This document shows positions 8,835 to 16,755 of a stretch of DNA of 48,112 nt, piece by piece; positions within the stretch are counted from its first letter, which is position 1; each line of letters opens with the position of its first letter. The DNA is from Actinomycetes bacterium (GTDB lineage: Bacteria; Actinomycetota; Acidimicrobiia; Acidimicrobiales; Acidimicrobiaceae): assembly GCA_021786375.1 (NCBI GenBank), contig JAJYNL010000031.1, positions 1 through 48,112 of the forward strand. The letters run 5' to 3'. Below the pieces are notes generated by a model. It did no database searches, was not told the DNA's origin, and worked only from the letters and a program-made list of their open reading frames with translations. A program made the translations under genes and the position numbers.

Positions 8835-9616
8835 ATACTCGATCTTCCCACCGTTTAGATCACAGTCCAAACCAAATTCTCACACCTTGGCGCGAGGCGG
8901 TGTCGCAATTGTAGGACACACCGCCCCCTTGGCCGGATAACCCGCCTGACGCCTGACGCCTGGAGACGGAGCCCCTCCAGAGCGCGGGCCCACAAGCTGC
9001 GGAGCGCTGCGGACGGTTCATTCAGAGCTCGCAACGTCGCTCGGCCGAAGGCGAGTTCGCCGCCGGTTCCGGCATGGCTCTCAGAATTCGCCGAGCAGCC
9101 GGCGTAGCGCGCCTTCAGGAATCGAGCTCCGCCGCGGCAGCTTCGACATCGCCGTCGACGGCGCAGCGGTCAGATCGATCGAGCTCGCTTCCACGGTTGA
9201 GGCCGAGGTCGAGCCGGGACGCCATTCACTGCAGATTCGACGCGGACGGTACGCAAGCCACAGCATTCCCTTCGAAGCAGGCAATGGAGAGGTCGTCTCC
9301 TTCCGGTGTCACGGCACCACCATTTGACCGCTGTACTTGAACATCGATCTTTGAACCGGAGCTGGCAATTTCGCTTCAGCGCGACTGACGCGCCAACGGC
9401 CCAAAATTGCAACCATGCCGTATCCCGCCCCTTGATCCGCAGGGCTCCCGGATCAGCTCGCCGTGGCGTCATACATCCCGCCGGTCATGATCAACCAGCA
9501 GCTCATGGTCACGGCTAGATTGTTTTGTAGCAAACCTTTACGCGTCCTCGTAGTAGCATCTGGTTCGAACCAACCGGACCCCCGGAGAGGCGCACGTAAT
9601 CACGCGAAAGGCAGCC
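8835..9616. other. Intergenic gap with one coding remnant
   Basis: Apart from the remnant at 9121-9327 I find no gene here. The last 100 bases before the acyl-CoA dehydrogenase at 9617 are less GC-rich and contain a small dyad GTTTTG-tag-CAAAC near 9524-9537. That could be a regulator site for the downstream gene; this is a weak suggestion. Confidence 0.35.
9121..9327 (+). pseudogene. Orphan coding remnant with a PEGA-like beta domain, no start codon
   Basis: In frame from 9121 to the TGA at 9325-9327 the plus strand reads like protein: FDIAVDGAAVRSIEL, then EVEPGRHSLQIRRGRYAS, then NGEVVSFRCHG. The layout (short beta strands, DG turn, EPGRHSL turn, closing E-V-V-S-F-R-C) resembles small carbohydrate/PEGA-like beta domains often found ahead of membrane spans in actinobacterial proteins. 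I find no ATG or convincing GTG in frame upstream, and the sequence before 9121 is arginine-rich nonsense. I read it as the decayed end of a lost gene in the gap between the two acyl-CoA dehydrogenase genes. Confidence 0.4.
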
Positions 9617-10840
9617 ATGTCGTCTATGCACGCGGAGCGAGAGGCGGATCAGGAGCAGGCAAACCTGGTAAAGGCGAAGCTCGACGAGCTTCTCGTCGGC
9701 TTCCCTCCCGACACGACACCCCCGCAGGTCTTCTGGGGAGCGCAGTACGACCTGGGATTGGCATGGATCCACTTCCCGGTCGGGTTGGGCGGGCTAGGCC
9801 TCTCTCCCGCGCTCAACGATCAGGTTGCCGAGCGTCTGCGCTCCGTAGGCGCACCGAACAACTTTGCACGCAACCCGATCGGCATCGGCATGGGTGCGCC
9901 GACCGTAGTAACGTACGCGCGCCGCGAACTGGCCGAACGCTTACTCCGGCCGCTTTTCACCACCGAGGAGATCTGGTGCCAGCTCTTCTCGGAGCCGAAC
10001 GCGGGAAGCGACGTCGCCTCGCTCGCCACCAGGGCCGAACGTGACGGCGACGAGTGGGTCATCAACGGCCAAAAGGTATGGACCACGCTGGCTCACGTCT
10101 CGAGCTGGGGAATGCTGGTGACGCGCACCGATCCCAACGTCCCCAAGCACAACGGCCTCACCTACTTCGTGGTCGACATGCGCTCGCCCGGAGTCGAGGT
10201 GCGACCCCTTCGCCAGATGACCGGCGAAGCCGAATTCAACGAGGTCTACTTCAACGGTGCCCGAATTCCCGACTCACAACGGCTGGGTGAGGTTGGAAAG
10301 GGCTGGAGCGTGACCATCACCACGCTCATGAACGAGCGCGTGTCCTTGGGCGGGAACATCGCACCTCGCGGCTCCGGCGCGATCGCCGAAGCGGTCCGGG
10401 TCTACCAGGAATCCAAGGACAAGTCCCCAGCTAGACGAGACGAACTCATGAAGTTGTGGGTCAGGGCCGAGGTGAACCGCCTGACCACCTTCAGAGCCGG
10501 CCAGGGACGCAAGGCCGGGAATCCCGGGCCGGAGGGTTCGGTCGGCAAGCTCTCCTCTGCGGAGTTGAATCAGAAGATCTACAACTTCTGCATCGACACC
10601 TTGGGCGCACAAGGGCTGCAATACGACTCCTACGAGATGACCCGGCCCGAGCTGGCGGGTGTAGGCCTCGAGCGTGGACAGCGCGGCATACAGAAGATGT
10701 TCCTGCGATCACGCGCGAATTCGATCGAAGGAGGCACCAGCGAGATCATGCGCAATATCTTGGGAGAGCGCGTGCTCGGACTCCCAGGAGAGCCGCGCGG
10801 AGACAAAGATCTTCCTTGGAACGAGATTCCAAAGAACTAA
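9617..10840 (+). CDS. Acyl-CoA dehydrogenase, FadE type
   Basis: The 407-residue flavoprotein is of the longer actinobacterial FadE kind. Seen are QLFSEPNAGSDVASLATRA for flavin and substrate binding, INGQKVWTTLAH, the FADM-type EVYFNGARIP, and C-terminal SIEGGTSEIMRNILGERVLG. The latter contains a candidate catalytic Glu in IEGGT. A purine-rich GAAAGG lies upstream of the ATG. This type often acts on branched, steroid-like or longer acyl-CoAs, but the substrate here cannot be told. A DyP peroxidase gene begins 52 bases after its stop on the same strand and may share its transcript. Confidence 0.93.
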   Translation: MSSMHAEREADQEQANLVKAKLDELLVGFPPDTTPPQVFWGAQYDLGLAWIHFPVGLGGLGLSPALNDQVAERLRSVGAPNNFARNPIGIGMGAPTVVTYARRELAERLLRPLFTTEEIWCQLFSEPNAGSDVASLATRAERDGDEWVINGQKVWTTLAHVSSWGMLVTRTDPNVPKHNGLTYFVVDMRSPGVEVRPLRQMTGEAEFNEVYFNGARIPDSQRLGEVGKGWSVTITTLMNERVSLGGNIAPRGSGAIAEAVRVYQESKDKSPARRDELMKLWVRAEVNRLTTFRAGQGRKAGNPGPEGSVGKLSSAELNQKIYNFCIDTLGAQGLQYDSYEMTRPELAGVGLERGQRGIQKMFLRSRANSIEGGTSEIMRNILGERVLGLPGEPRGDKDLPWNEIPKN

Positions 10841-10892
10841 CCTCGCCCTCCGGCCGGCCGCACCTGGGCTCGCCGGAGGCGGATAGGCACAC

Positions 10893-11795
10893 ATGGGACT
10901 TCCTCAAAGTGGAATCTTCGCGTTAGGCACGAGTGCGCACTCCATCGTTGAACTCCAATTGCGCAACCCGGAAGAAAGCGGGTCCGGCCTGGCGGCAATC
11001 GCGCGTTTTGCACTCGAGCTCAATACGACAAACGGCGTGAACCTGGTGGTCGGCATTCGCCCCTCGCTCTTTATGAGCCATACCGCCATCCCGGTGATGG
11101 CCGAGGACTTCTCCACTCGCATAGAAGGGCCTGACGGCTTCTCCATGCCCGCTACCCAGGCCGATCTCTGGCTCTGGTTCGCCGCCGCTTCGCAGGACCG
11201 CGCGTTCGACTGCACCCGGAAAGCGCTCTCCCTCCTCCGCGAAGCCGCCAAGACCGTTCGGGCGACCACCGGTTGGACCTACCAGGGGAACCGCGACCTG
11301 ACCGGCTTTATCGACGGCACCGAAAATCCACCCGCTGCACAGGCGAGCGAGGTCGCCCTCATCGATGAGCCGGCACGCCTGGCAGGCTCATCGATCGCAC
11401 TCGTCCAGCGATGGCGACACGATCTCGACGCTTTTTCGTCGCTCAGCACCGCCGAGCAGGAAAAGGTCTTTGGTCGGACAAAACCCGACTCAGTCGAGTT
11501 CGACGAAGCTCAGATGTCCGCGGATGCGCACGTGGCCCGTACGTCGCTGAAGGTCGGAAACGAGGCGCTCCCCATCTACCGGCGTTCAGTCCCCTATGGT
11601 GACGCCGCCGACAACGGTCTTGTCTTCATCGCCTTCACACATGACCAGGCCAGGGTTGCGTTGATGCTCGCGAGCATGAGCGGCGAGACCGACGGAGTGC
11701 GCGACGCCCTCACACGCTTCAGCACCCCAGAGAGCGGCGCATATTATTTCGTGCCCTCCTTTGACCTGCTCGAGGAGCTCGCCGCCGGATATTGA
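10893..11795 (+). CDS. DyP-type heme peroxidase
   Basis: The 300-residue protein is a dye-decolorizing peroxidase of the compact YfeX-like type. The family signature GxxDG reads GFIDGTENP (about residues 137-145), with the distal Asp. The proximal heme histidine is in ADAHVARTS (about 220). GLVFIAFTHDQ and YYFVPSF near the end match the C-terminal ferredoxin-like lobe. No signal peptide or twin-arginine motif is seen, so it probably acts in the cytoplasm or in an encapsulin, though no encapsulin gene is near. These enzymes reduce hydrogen peroxide using bulky electron donors. Confidence 0.94.
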   Translation: MGLPQSGIFALGTSAHSIVELQLRNPEESGSGLAAIARFALELNTTNGVNLVVGIRPSLFMSHTAIPVMAEDFSTRIEGPDGFSMPATQADLWLWFAAASQDRAFDCTRKALSLLREAAKTVRATTGWTYQGNRDLTGFIDGTENPPAAQASEVALIDEPARLAGSSIALVQRWRHDLDAFSSLSTAEQEKVFGRTKPDSVEFDEAQMSADAHVARTSLKVGNEALPIYRRSVPYGDAADNGLVFIAFTHDQARVALMLASMSGETDGVRDALTRFSTPESGAYYFVPSFDLLEELAAGY

Positions 11796-11847
11796 AGATC
11801 TTCCGGCAGGGACTACGCGTTTCGCCTCGCGGGTGACTCTTTAAAGC

Positions 11848-12930
11848 ATGACATTCGAGCAGAATCACGCCAACAGCGAACCAGGTGCCGACGCAAGCGG
11901 GCAGGCCCTCGAGGCCGTGGTGCAGCGTGCCTCACGCCGCCAAAGGCGCTTAGCGCGCATCACAGCGGCATCTTCCCTGCTTGCAGTAACAGCGCTCGCC
12001 GTTGCCGGGGCGGCACTCCTCAATCGAGCGCCGACCCACGCCGACGTCGGCGCCAGCTCCGGCTCGGCTCCCGTGATCGGCGGCCAGCCCCAGGGGAACA
12101 CCGGCATACAGCCTCGGGGCGCAGGCCCAGGCAACACCGGAGGCGTCGCCCAACCTGCCTATTTCTCGCGCACCACACCTACCGGAGTGAGGATATCGGC
12201 GACACCGCTCCTAGCCGCATACCAAGCCCCCGTCTGCCTGGGCGGTGGCGCCGCGCCAGGGGGCACGAAAGGTGGCACCGGGAGCGCCCCCGCGGCGACT
12301 GCCACGGTTTTGCCCGAGTCCGGCACCGAACAAACCATCGCTCCGCCACCGGGTTCGACAGCGGCCTCCGGCTCCGCACCGAGCGTGCCGTCCGCCACCA
12401 CCCCGCTGGAGACGCTGCCACCTTCGGGGACCGGCAGCATACCGAAGTGCGAGCTGGCTACCACTTTGGAGTTGAGCCAGTTGAAGATCACCGTCTCTTA
12501 CGGGAGCTTTGCGGGAACCTTCCTTTCGAGTGCCGGCCTGGCGGGAGGTAGTTGGATCGAGCAGTCGTATACATTGCCCGACGGCTCGCGGCTGGTTGCG
12601 GCCTCCGTCGGCCTGCCACCCGGCACATCGACCGCGGCGCTGGTATCGGCGCACGGAACCGCACTTGACGGCCCGGTCGGACCCACCACGGGCTACGCCG
12701 GACCGTACTCGAGCGGCGGCTGGGCCATTCTCGCGGTCCTCCTCCCCGCGAGCCAAAACTCAAACGCCGCGCCGGCCCTCTCCCTCGAGCTCCAGCTAGG
12801 CACCTCTTCGTCCCTGCAACTTTCACTTCCGGTGCTTCCGGCATCCCGGGCGCCCGGAGCCGACGGCATCTCCGTCTCCGGCTCTTGGCAAGCGCCCGTA
12901 TCAGGGGCCCCTACACCACCGCAGGGCTGA
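11848..12930 (+). CDS. Membrane-anchored low-complexity protein next to a sigma factor
   Basis: The 360-residue protein has a charged N-terminal segment (VQRASRRQRRLARITAAS). One transmembrane helix follows (about residues 41-60). A long outside region rich in Gly, Ser, Thr, Pro and Ala runs to about residue 195, and then comes a domain of about 130 residues of alternating beta-like character containing YTLPDGSRLVAASVGLP. I do not recognise the domain. The sigma-factor gene starts 26-38 bases after its stop, so it could be a membrane regulator of that sigma factor. The usual order is sigma first, and no zinc-type anti-sigma HxxxCxxC motif is seen. Confidence 0.7.
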   Translation: MTFEQNHANSEPGADASGQALEAVVQRASRRQRRLARITAASSLLAVTALAVAGAALLNRAPTHADVGASSGSAPVIGGQPQGNTGIQPRGAGPGNTGGVAQPAYFSRTTPTGVRISATPLLAAYQAPVCLGGGAAPGGTKGGTGSAPAATATVLPESGTEQTIAPPPGSTAASGSAPSVPSATTPLETLPPSGTGSIPKCELATTLELSQLKITVSYGSFAGTFLSSAGLAGGSWIEQSYTLPDGSRLVAASVGLPPGTSTAALVSAHGTALDGPVGPTTGYAGPYSSGGWAILAVLLPASQNSNAAPALSLELQLGTSSSLQLSLPVLPASRAPGADGISVSGSWQAPVSGAPTPPQG

Positions 12931-12967
12931 ACGGCCAAACTCGGCGCGAGTAGAGTTGCAGCATCTT

Positions 12968-13501
12968 ATGAGCGCGAGCGCGGGGTTCACCGGCGCCTCC
13001 GACCGTGACGAGGCGGGCGAAAGAAGCTTTAGCGACTTCTTTCGCGCCAACTATCCCAGGCTGGTTCGAACATTGGCGCTGGCGGGGGCGGACGGGAGCG
13101 AAGAGGATCTTGCGCAAGAGGCCTTCGCGATCGTGATGACGCACTGGAGCGCCGCCAACCGGCACGGACGCCCCGATGGATACCTGTATCGCTGCGCCTT
13201 TCGCCAACTGGCAAAGCACGCTCGAAAAAGGAACCTGGCCTGGCCGCTGCGCGCCATGCCGGCCGGCGAGCCCCGCGAGGACAACTTCGAGGATCTGATC
13301 TGCACGCTGGACGAGGTGGCCGTGGTAGTGGACAAGCTCCCCCCCAAGACGCGAGCGTGCCTCGTCGCAAAGGTAGCGGGCTCGATGTCCACCAAGGAGA
13401 TAGCGGCGAGCCTTGGGATAATGCCCGGCACCGTCAGGAAGCACCTAAGCAATGCGGCGGCGAGCCTGAGGATCGCACTCGGCCGCGAGCGCCAGACCTG
13501 A
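12968..13501 (+). CDS. RNA polymerase sigma factor, ECF-like (sigma-70 regions 2 and 4)
   Basis: The protein has 177 residues from the ATG at 12968; an in-frame TTG at 12956 would give 181. Region 2 reads FSDFFRANYPRLVRTLALAG and EEDLAQEAFAIVMTHW. Region 4 reads LPPKTRACLVAKVAG, then STKEIAASLGIMPGTVRKHL, the promoter-binding helix-turn-helix. This two-domain layout with a short linker is that of ECF sigma factors. It is preceded by a membrane-anchored protein that may control it, and followed directly by a hairpin terminator. Its regulon cannot be told; no matching promoter motif was identified. Confidence 0.9.
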   Translation: MSASAGFTGASDRDEAGERSFSDFFRANYPRLVRTLALAGADGSEEDLAQEAFAIVMTHWSAANRHGRPDGYLYRCAFRQLAKHARKRNLAWPLRAMPAGEPREDNFEDLICTLDEVAVVVDKLPPKTRACLVAKVAGSMSTKEIAASLGIMPGTVRKHLSNAAASLRIALGRERQT

Positions 13502-13523
13502 AAATCCCTTTAGAGGATTTTTT
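13501..13523 (+). terminator. Rho-independent terminator after the sigma-factor gene
   Basis: AAAATCC (13501-13507) and GGATTTT (13515-13521) form a 7-bp stem with a 7-base loop, followed by more T. It overlaps the stop codon's final base. The stem is AT-rich, so efficiency is uncertain. Confidence 0.6.
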
Positions 13524-13653
13524 CATGAAGTTAATATTGTTTCGCGCGCTTCTCGTGAAAGTGTATGGAATAATTACCGACTAACCGCCGCCACCAGAGC
13601 GGCGCTGCGACGCCCCGCAGTTGGCAGTGCAGGGGGAACAGGAGGAGCCGGCA

Positions 13654-15222
13654 ATGACCGAGCCACACTTGAGCGAGGGACCACACCCCGAGCTGCTTGA
13701 CGCCGACACCAAGAGGCTCCATGCACTCGGCTATGCACAGGAGCTGCGCCGCTCCATGAGTGGCTTCTCCAACTTCGCGGTGTCGTTCACCATCATCTCG
13801 ATCCTTTCAGGCGCCCTCACGCTCTACGGCTACGGGATGAACACTGGCGGGCCATCCGTCATGGTGTGGGGCTGGATCTTCGTCGGGCTGATGACGACCA
13901 TCGTTGGTCTGGGCATGGCCGAGATTTCCTCGGCCTACCCCACTGCAGGCGGGCTCTACTACTGGTCCGCAAAGTTGGCCAAGAGGAACGGGGCGGCATG
14001 GTCCTGGTTCACCGGCTGGTTCAACCTTCTTGGCCAAGTCGCGGTCACGGCGGGCATCGACTTCGGGTTCGCGCTCTTCTTTACCGCCTTCCTCGACCTG
14101 ACCACAGGAATAAGCGCGACACACGGGACCGTGCTGGCCGTGTACGGGATCACGCTGCTGGCCCACGGGATCCTCAACAACTTCGGCGTCAAGCTGGTCG
14201 CCTTCCTCTCCAATGTCTCGGCTTGGTGGCATATTCTGGGCGTGGTGGTAATAGTCGGAGTGCTGATGCTGGTGCCCGCCCACCACGCATCGGCAAGCTT
14301 TGTCTTCACCAAGTTCGTCAACAACACCGGCTTCCACTCCTCCTTCTACGTGGTGCTGATCGGCCTTCTGATGGCGCAGTACACCTTCACCGGATATGAC
14401 GCGTCGGCTCACATGTCGGAGGAAACGCTGTCCGCGGCGATGAAGGTTCCTCGAGGCATCGTCAATTCCATCATCGTCTCCCTCGTCGCCGGCCTGGTGC
14501 TGATCGTGGGGGTCACCTACGCCATCACCAACAATTACAACTCGGCACTCAGCTCCGCGACCGGCGTGCCCCCCGTTCAGATCTGGATGGACGCCATTGG
14601 AAGGCGGGGAGGAGAATTCCTACTGGTCATAGCGATGGTCGCCCAGTTCTTCTGCGGCATGGCGTCAGTGGCCGCCAACTCACGCATGGTTTATGCCTTT
14701 TCGCGTGACGGAGCCGTGCCCGGCTCAAGATTCTGGCACCACATCAACCCCAGAACCCGCACGCCAACACGGTCAATTTGGTTCGCTGCGGTCTTCGCGT
14801 TCATTCTCGGCGTGCCCGCCTATTGGAGCACGGTCGCCTACGGCGCCGTTACCTCTATCGCCACGATCGGCCTGTACATCGCCTACATCACACCGACCCT
14901 GCTTAGGCGCCTCCCCGGATCGAAATTCCAGGCCGGCCCCTGGAATCTTGGCAACTGGAGCACGGTCGTGGGATGGGTAGGCATCGTCTGGGTGGCCATC
15001 ATCACTGTGCTCTTCATGCTTCCCGAGGTAAGCCCGATCACGCGCGATACCTTCAACTACGCCCCGATCGCGGTGATCGTCGTCCTTGCCTATGCGGGGA
15101 TCTTCTGGCTCGTAAGCGCACGCAAGTGGTTCACCGGCCCGCGCATGCAAGGGAGCGAGCTGGAGCTGGAGGCGATCGAGACAAGGCTGGAGACGGCCGA
15201 GGAGCTCGAGGAGACTTTCTAG
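13654..15222 (+). CDS. Amino acid/amine permease, APC superfamily
   Basis: The 522-residue membrane protein has about twelve hydrophobic segments. The first begins SGFSNFAVSFTIISILSG, the typical first helix of APC transporters, where the unwound glycine region binds substrate. YPTAGGLYYWSAKLAKRNG after helix 2 and FTGYDASAHMSEET in helix 6 are further family marks. The start chosen is the ATG behind a strong AGGAGG at proper spacing; a TTG at 13621 is in frame but has no such site. It heads a run of four same-strand genes (permease, glutamine-synthetase-like ligase, aldehyde dehydrogenase, SDR) and is therefore likely to import the amine or amino acid that they break down. Confidence 0.92.
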   Translation: MTEPHLSEGPHPELLDADTKRLHALGYAQELRRSMSGFSNFAVSFTIISILSGALTLYGYGMNTGGPSVMVWGWIFVGLMTTIVGLGMAEISSAYPTAGGLYYWSAKLAKRNGAAWSWFTGWFNLLGQVAVTAGIDFGFALFFTAFLDLTTGISATHGTVLAVYGITLLAHGILNNFGVKLVAFLSNVSAWWHILGVVVIVGVLMLVPAHHASASFVFTKFVNNTGFHSSFYVVLIGLLMAQYTFTGYDASAHMSEETLSAAMKVPRGIVNSIIVSLVAGLVLIVGVTYAITNNYNSALSSATGVPPVQIWMDAIGRRGGEFLLVIAMVAQFFCGMASVAANSRMVYAFSRDGAVPGSRFWHHINPRTRTPTRSIWFAAVFAFILGVPAYWSTVAYGAVTSIATIGLYIAYITPTLLRRLPGSKFQAGPWNLGNWSTVVGWVGIVWVAIITVLFMLPEVSPITRDTFNYAPIAVIVVLAYAGIFWLVSARKWFTGPRMQGSELELEAIETRLETAEELEETF

Positions 15223-15234
15223 CGCCCACCCCAT

Positions 15235-15269
15235 CGATCCGGACCTGAAGCGCTAATCGGCCCGGATCG
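15235..15269 (+). repeat. Inverted repeat after the permease gene
   Basis: CGATCCGG (15235-15242) and CCGGATCG (15262-15269) make an 8-bp stem 12 bases after the permease stop. No T-run follows. It may be a weak terminator or a messenger-stabilising hairpin. Confidence 0.4.
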
Positions 15270-15308
15270 CCATTTGCCCCCGGTACGAGGGCATGTATAG
15301 ATTCACAC

Positions 15309-15340
15309 CCGCCAGGGCGGCATACTCACCGCCCTGGCGG
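15309..15340 (+). promoter_or_regulatory. Perfect 12-bp inverted repeat just before the ligase start
   Basis: CCGCCAGGGCGG (15309-15320) and CCGCCCTGGCGG (15329-15340) pair perfectly around an 8-base loop. The stem ends 6 bases before the ATG at 15347, filling the place where that start's ribosome-binding site should be. It could be an operator for a dimeric repressor, or an RNA hairpin that limits translation from that ATG. Confidence 0.6.
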
Positions 15341-15346
15341 CGTGCC

Positions 15347-16750
15347 ATGAGCAAGGAAAGAAGGACCCAGTTGGAGAATTCGACCACCCGGGACCGCCAT
15401 GGCCTCGACCTCGATCAGCTGCGAAGCGACGTCGAGTCCGGAAGGATCGACACGGTCATCGTGGCCATTACCGACATGCAGGGCCGTCTGGTCGGCAAGA
15501 AGCTTCAAGGGGACTTCTTCGTCGAGGAGATCGTGGCCCACGGAACCGAGGGCTGCAACTATCTTCTGGCAGCCGACGTCGACATGAACACCGTCTCGGG
15601 ATATGCGATGAGTTCCTGGGAGCGGGGCTACGGAGATTTCATGATGATCCCCGACATGTCCTCGCTGCGCTACGTACCGTGGCAGGAGAAGACCGCCATG
15701 CTTCTGGCGGATGTGCAGTGGGAGGACGGGAGCGACGTCGTAGCCTCACCTCGCCAGATCCTTCGCCGGCAGGTCCGTGCCTTGGCCGACCACGGACTCA
15801 AGGCGCTCGTAGGGACGGAACTCGAATTCATCGTGTTCATGAACAGCTACGAGGACGCCTGGCGTAGCGGGTATCGCGAGATGACACCCGCCAACCTTTA
15901 CAACGTCGACTACTCCCTGCTTGGGGTCTCCAGAATCGAAGATCTCCTCAGGGAGATCCGCAACTCAATGGCGGGCGCCGGCATGCGCCCAGAGTCCGTA
16001 AAGGGTGAGTGCAACTTCGGCCAGCACGAAATCGCCTTCAGGTACGGCGACGCACTGCCCAGCTGCGACAACCATGTCATCTACAAGCTCGGCGCCAAGG
16101 AAATAGCCGCCAAGCACGGCAAGTCTTTGACCTTCATGGCCAAGTACAACGAACGGGAGGGGAACTCATGCCACACCCACCTTTCGGTACGATCACTCGA
16201 CGGCCAGGCCGTGATGGCCGAAAAAGGGTCCGGCTCGGACTTCAGCCAGCTGGGCCGGCAGTTCGTAGCCGGGATCAAAGCCCACATGGCCGAGCTCACG
16301 CTCATGTTCGCCCCAAACATCAACTCCTACAAGCGCTTTGTTGAAGGATCCTTCGCACCCACCGCGATCGAGTGGGGACGGGACAACCGCACCTGCGCCC
16401 TGAGGGTCGTCGGCCACGGCCAATCCCTGCGCGTGGAGAACCGGGTCCCGGGCGGCGACGCCAATCCCTATCTGGTCGTGTCGGCGATGATCGCGGCCGG
16501 GATTGACGGGATCGAGCGCGGGCTCGAGCTTGGCCCGGCCTTCGAGGGCAACGCCTACCGGGTAGACACGGCGCGCATTCCCAGCTCGCTCGAGCGCGCA
16601 CTCGCCCTATGGAGAAATTCCCCGTTCGTTGCGGAGGCATTTGGGGTAGAGGTGCAGGAACACTACGCGAACATGGCCAAGGTGGAGGTTGACGCTTTCG
16701 CCGCGGCAGTGACCGACTGGGAGCGTTACAGAAGCTTCGAAAGGATGTGA
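15347..16750 (+). CDS. Glutamine-synthetase-like gamma-glutamyl-amine ligase
   Basis: The 467-residue protein is of the GS-I-like family that includes PuuA and the actinobacterial GlnA3/GlnA4 enzymes. These join glutamate to polyamines or ethanolamine using ATP. Seen are GTELEFIVF, GECNFGQHEIAFRYG, NSCHTHLSV, NRTCALRV and ENRVPGGDANPYL, covering the metal, glutamate and ATP sites. The adenylylation-loop tyrosine motif of housekeeping GlnA is not seen. The ATG at 15347 has no ribosome-binding site; a TTG at 15371 (459 residues) sits behind AAGGAAAGAAGGA and may be the true start. Followed immediately by aldehyde dehydrogenase and SDR genes. The exact amine is unknown. Confidence 0.88.
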   Translation: MSKERRTQLENSTTRDRHGLDLDQLRSDVESGRIDTVIVAITDMQGRLVGKKLQGDFFVEEIVAHGTEGCNYLLAADVDMNTVSGYAMSSWERGYGDFMMIPDMSSLRYVPWQEKTAMLLADVQWEDGSDVVASPRQILRRQVRALADHGLKALVGTELEFIVFMNSYEDAWRSGYREMTPANLYNVDYSLLGVSRIEDLLREIRNSMAGAGMRPESVKGECNFGQHEIAFRYGDALPSCDNHVIYKLGAKEIAAKHGKSLTFMAKYNEREGNSCHTHLSVRSLDGQAVMAEKGSGSDFSQLGRQFVAGIKAHMAELTLMFAPNINSYKRFVEGSFAPTAIEWGRDNRTCALRVVGHGQSLRVENRVPGGDANPYLVVSAMIAAGIDGIERGLELGPAFEGNAYRVDTARIPSSLERALALWRNSPFVAEAFGVEVQEHYANMAKVEVDAFAAAVTDWERYRSFERM

Positions 16751-16755
16751 GGCCC

